Shown piece after piece: positions 61,474-64,000 of a stretch of DNA of 64,000 nucleotides. Within the stretch, counting starts at the first letter, position 1; the number at the start of each line of letters is the position of its first letter. Position numbers and translations under genes: made by a program. This DNA comes from Povalibacter uvarum (GTDB lineage Bacteria; Pseudomonadota; Gammaproteobacteria; Steroidobacterales; Steroidobacteraceae). Below the pieces are notes generated by a model. The model did not search any database and was not told the DNA's origin. It saw only the letters and a program-made list of their open reading frames with translations. The DNA lies in assembly GCF_014202975.1 (NCBI RefSeq), contig NZ_JACHHZ010000002.1, positions 1 through 64,000 of the forward strand, written 5' to 3'.

Positions 61474-63990
61474 TCAGAGCTTCCCGCGAAACACTTCCCG
61501 CGCGGCCCCCAGATACTTCAGGGTCTCTTCCTTCTCTTCGTTGTCGTTGTAGTCGTCGCGAGCTTCGGCGGCGTCGATGACGCGATCCATCCATTGCACG
61601 AAGTACTGCGCGTCCGCGCCCGACTTCGGCGACTGGCCTGCAACGTCGATGTAGATCGGGCTCGTCGTCGCGTAGGGATACAGGTCAAGGATCAGCGGAT
61701 TGGCGCCTTCATTCCAGGCGCGCAGCAGCACCCACCCGCTCGCTTCGAGGTCGATCTCTCCTACCATGTCCGCGCGCGTCCGGTCTTTGTCGAAGTGATG
61801 CGACGCAACGACGCGACCGTTCTGCACGATCTCGAGATGATCGATCGGTGCGATCGAACGCATCGAGGCCCTGTAGCGGAGTCGATGCTTGCCGGCCGGC
61901 AACGAGATCACGTCACCGATGTTGCGCTGGTCGATCTGTAACGCCAGCTGCGGCCCATTGCTCGCCACTGTGCGACCCGACTTCACCGCGGCCTTGAGCG
62001 CAGCAGGTGTCGTGGCTCCCTCGGTGTGCAGGTATGCACGGTTCATCCCGACCGGGCCGCGCAGGCTCGCATAGTTCGTCATCGCGTCGGTGCCAGACCC
62101 TGTGGGCACGCGGAATCCGAGATTCAGCAGGCGATACCACACTTCCGCCGTCGACTTGTGATCGGCGAACCCGACGACTTCGACGTAGTCCGCCTTGCCG
62201 AGCGCCGCGTCGGCAGGGAACGTGTGAGTGAGCGCCTTCTCTTTCTCCGGCACGATCGACCAGTCATAGGGATGCACGTAGCCGACGATGGCGTTCTGCG
62301 CATGAGCGAGATCGGCGATCACTCCATTGTGCGGATAAGGAGAAGTCAGCGCGCTGTGCTGGTAAGCGCTGAAGCCCGGTGTCAGATAGTGGTCGTCGAG
62401 ATGCAGCAGTGCCATATGCCCCCAGAAGCTGGTGTGATACTCCTGCGACTGGTAGACGATGGTCCTGCCGTCGACGAACGGCTTGGTCGAGAACAAGCTG
62501 ACGTCGGGAACGCGCTGCTCCTTGTTGACGATCGTGTTGTAGACGACATCGAGATTCTCCGCCTGCGCCTGCCGCGCGAGCGTCTGCAGCTCACTGCGAT
62601 AGTGACCGCCGTAGTTCATGTGAACGTGCATGTCGGCTGTGATGCTGCGCGGTGCCCAAGCTGGCAGACGCAGCTCTTCAAGTCGCAGCGTCAGTTCGTT
62701 TGCGCCGGAGCTGCCTACCTTGATCGTCCGGTGAGCTGGTGTGTACTGCTGTCCACGCCACGCGGTCACAGCAACATCACCGAGCGGCACTTCGACTTCA
62801 CAGACGTCCAGGCAGTGAAAGTATCTGGTCTCCTCTCGCTGCTGCTGAGGATCGAAGCCGTCGTCCGCATGAATCCATGCGTTGACCGGCGCATAGGCGC
62901 GTGCATCCGATCCGACCACACTGAGTCGGCCGGGAACATTCTTCCCAGACGCATCCGTGAGGCGAACCTTCAGCAGCGCGACGGGGCTGCGATGCTCGCG
63001 ACGGACAGCGCGAATCTTCGTGCGCTTGCCACCCACCACTTCCTGCACCCACAACGACAGGTTGCCGTCCTCGTTGCTGACGTACGCGATCCGCCGGCCA
63101 TCCGGCGACCAGCGTGCCTGCGTGACATCGAACTCGCCGAAAGTCAGCGGCAACGTCGCATCGCCGGAAAGCGTCGTCAGCCAGAGCTGATGCCACTGTC
63201 GCCCCTGGTAGCTGCTGTACAGCACTCGATCGCCATCGGGACCGACCTCCGGCTGTGCCCGCCAGCTCGTCTCTTCATTGTTGAAGCAGGTCGGTGCTGT
63301 AGTGCTGTCGGGCTCCGCGACACAGACACTGCCGCTTCCGTACGCGATTTCGCGATTCGACACGAAGACGAGGCGCTCTCCATCGGGCGTCCAAGAAGGA
63401 TTGATCGTGTGATCGTGCGTCGAGTAGTAGTAGCGTGAGATCGCACTCTCCCGCGGCGGCAATGCGAACTTCGAGGCCGACAGCCCTTGATCGGCGATCT
63501 CCGCCACGAAGAGATTGAAGTGCCCCGTGTCCTTCGTCGATACATAGGCCAGCCGCTTTCCGTCCGGCGAGTATCGCGGCTGCAGATTCACATCGCTGCC
63601 GCTCGTGAGTTGAAGTTCTTTGCCAGTCGCAACATCCAGTCGCACGATCTGGATCGCATTCGCATGGTGACGCGTGAAGACGATGTGCCGGCCATCCGGC
63701 GACCAATCCGGCTGATAGTCATAGCCCGGACCCCGAGTGAGCTCCTGCGCGACATCGGCACCGATCGCCTGGCGCCAGAGCGATCCGGCCATGCTGTAGA
63801 CGAGCGACTGTCCATCCGGCGAGAACGTCACACTCGAAGGCCCGCTCGTGAGCTGCGGCAACAGCATCTCGCGGAAGTAGTAGTTGTGCGGTAGCTGGAT
63901 CTGCTTGAGCACCGCTTCCCTGGCGGCAAACGCAGGCGGCAGGGCCAGAAATCCCATCACCACAATCGAAACTACCGACCTCACGCCCAC
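61474..63990 (-). CDS. exported CehA/McbA-type metallohydrolase with TolB-like propeller
   Basis: 838 aa, start GTG 63990 close to the window end (GAGAAG upstream), with a signal peptide ending PAFAA. Residues about 40-330 are TolB/WD40-like propeller repeats (VTFSPDGQSLVYS, PDWSPDGRHIVFTR, PRYSPDGKRLAYVS, ARWSPDGRRIAYVS). A beta-sandwich linker follows. From about 450 there is a PHP-like metal site: DMHVHMNYGGHY, then YHTSFWGHMALLH, GYVHPYDW and GSGTDAM. CehA/McbA proteins hydrolyse carbamate or phosphoester-type bonds; the substrate here is unknown. It is periplasmic. A start upstream beyond the window cannot be excluded but the signal peptide argues against it. Confidence 0.83.
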   Translation of the reverse strand: MGVRSVVSIVVMGFLALPPAFAAREAVLKQIQLPHNYYFREMLLPQLTSGPSSVTFSPDGQSLVYSMAGSLWRQAIGADVAQELTRGPGYDYQPDWSPDGRHIVFTRHHANAIQIVRLDVATGKELQLTSGSDVNLQPRYSPDGKRLAYVSTKDTGHFNLFVAEIADQGLSASKFALPPRESAISRYYYSTHDHTINPSWTPDGERLVFVSNREIAYGSGSVCVAEPDSTTAPTCFNNEETSWRAQPEVGPDGDRVLYSSYQGRQWHQLWLTTLSGDATLPLTFGEFDVTQARWSPDGRRIAYVSNEDGNLSLWVQEVVGGKRTKIRAVRREHRSPVALLKVRLTDASGKNVPGRLSVVGSDARAYAPVNAWIHADDGFDPQQQREETRYFHCLDVCEVEVPLGDVAVTAWRGQQYTPAHRTIKVGSSGANELTLRLEELRLPAWAPRSITADMHVHMNYGGHYRSELQTLARQAQAENLDVVYNTIVNKEQRVPDVSLFSTKPFVDGRTIVYQSQEYHTSFWGHMALLHLDDHYLTPGFSAYQHSALTSPYPHNGVIADLAHAQNAIVGYVHPYDWSIVPEKEKALTHTFPADAALGKADYVEVVGFADHKSTAEVWYRLLNLGFRVPTGSGTDAMTNYASLRGPVGMNRAYLHTEGATTPAALKAAVKSGRTVASNGPQLALQIDQRNIGDVISLPAGKHRLRYRASMRSIAPIDHLEIVQNGRVVASHHFDKDRTRADMVGEIDLEASGWVLLRAWNEGANPLILDLYPYATTSPIYIDVAGQSPKSGADAQYFVQWMDRVIDAAEARDDYNDNEEKEETLKYLGAAREVFRGKL

Positions 63991-64000
63991 GCTTCTTCTC

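Overview
The window is GC-rich, densely packed bacterial DNA. It carries four TonB-dependent receptors (TBDRs), a TonB-type energy transducer, an autotransporter, outer-membrane lipoproteins and Tat-type signal peptides, so it is Gram-negative. SapC / cupin-like / flavin-dependent halogenase modules beside TBDRs of the TonB-Xanth-Caul type, plus short palindromic intergenic repeats, suggest a gammaproteobacterium of the Xanthomonadales/Steroidobacter kind. That placement is inference; there is no rRNA or tRNA in the window.

Layout. 0.1-2.9 kb: GlxA-type regulator overlapping an isochorismatase-family hydrolase, beta-carbonic anhydrase, RidA-family protein. 3-13.2 kb: one giant autotransporter (about 3,426 aa) with two kinds of internal repeat. 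13.5-27.4 kb: DUF885 lipoprotein, two adjacent TBDRs each followed by a strong hairpin, rhomboid protease, PQQ-type beta-propeller protein, a discoidin-like lipoprotein, a large secreted protein of unknown function and a flavodoxin-fold protein. 27.4-39.6 kb: two TBDR/halogenase modules (TBDR-SapC-cupin-like-halogenase, and TBDR-halogenase-small Cys-rich protein), with terminator hairpins between each TBDR and its accessory genes and a LacI-type palindrome upstream of one TBDR. 39.9-49.2 kb: a sugar locus with a LamG-GH2 beta-mannosidase-like enzyme, MFS sugar porter, AGE-family epimerase/isomerase, ROK sugar kinase, ROK repressor and trehalose-6-phosphate phosphatase. 49.2-52.2 kb: three exported proteins in an operon with ATGA overlaps (cytochrome c, ALO-type FAD oxidase, DSD1-type PLP enzyme). 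52.4-56.5 kb: TetR regulator, DUF418 membrane protein, secreted hypothetical, TonB, small hypothetical. 56.7-64 kb: trimethylamine-dehydrogenase-like flavoprotein with an APC permease, divergent P1-family peptidase, and a CehA-like metallohydrolase with an N-terminal TolB-like propeller.

How the genes may work together. TBDRs powered by TonB would import oligosaccharides. The GH2 enzyme would release monosaccharide, the MFS porter import it, the AGE enzyme convert mannose to fructose (or a related 2-epimerisation), and the ROK kinase phosphorylate it. Two very similar AT-rich promoter/operators, one in the GH2-MFS divergent gap and one before the kinase, make a local ROK-repressor regulon likely. 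The amine dehydrogenase and permease look like a separate amine or amino-acid catabolic unit.

The points most worth following are the paired ROK operators, the three-gene exported redox/PLP operon, the amine dehydrogenase with Glu where trimethylamine dehydrogenase has Tyr60, the twin halogenase modules, and intergenic repeats that supply the C-terminal codons of two genes.
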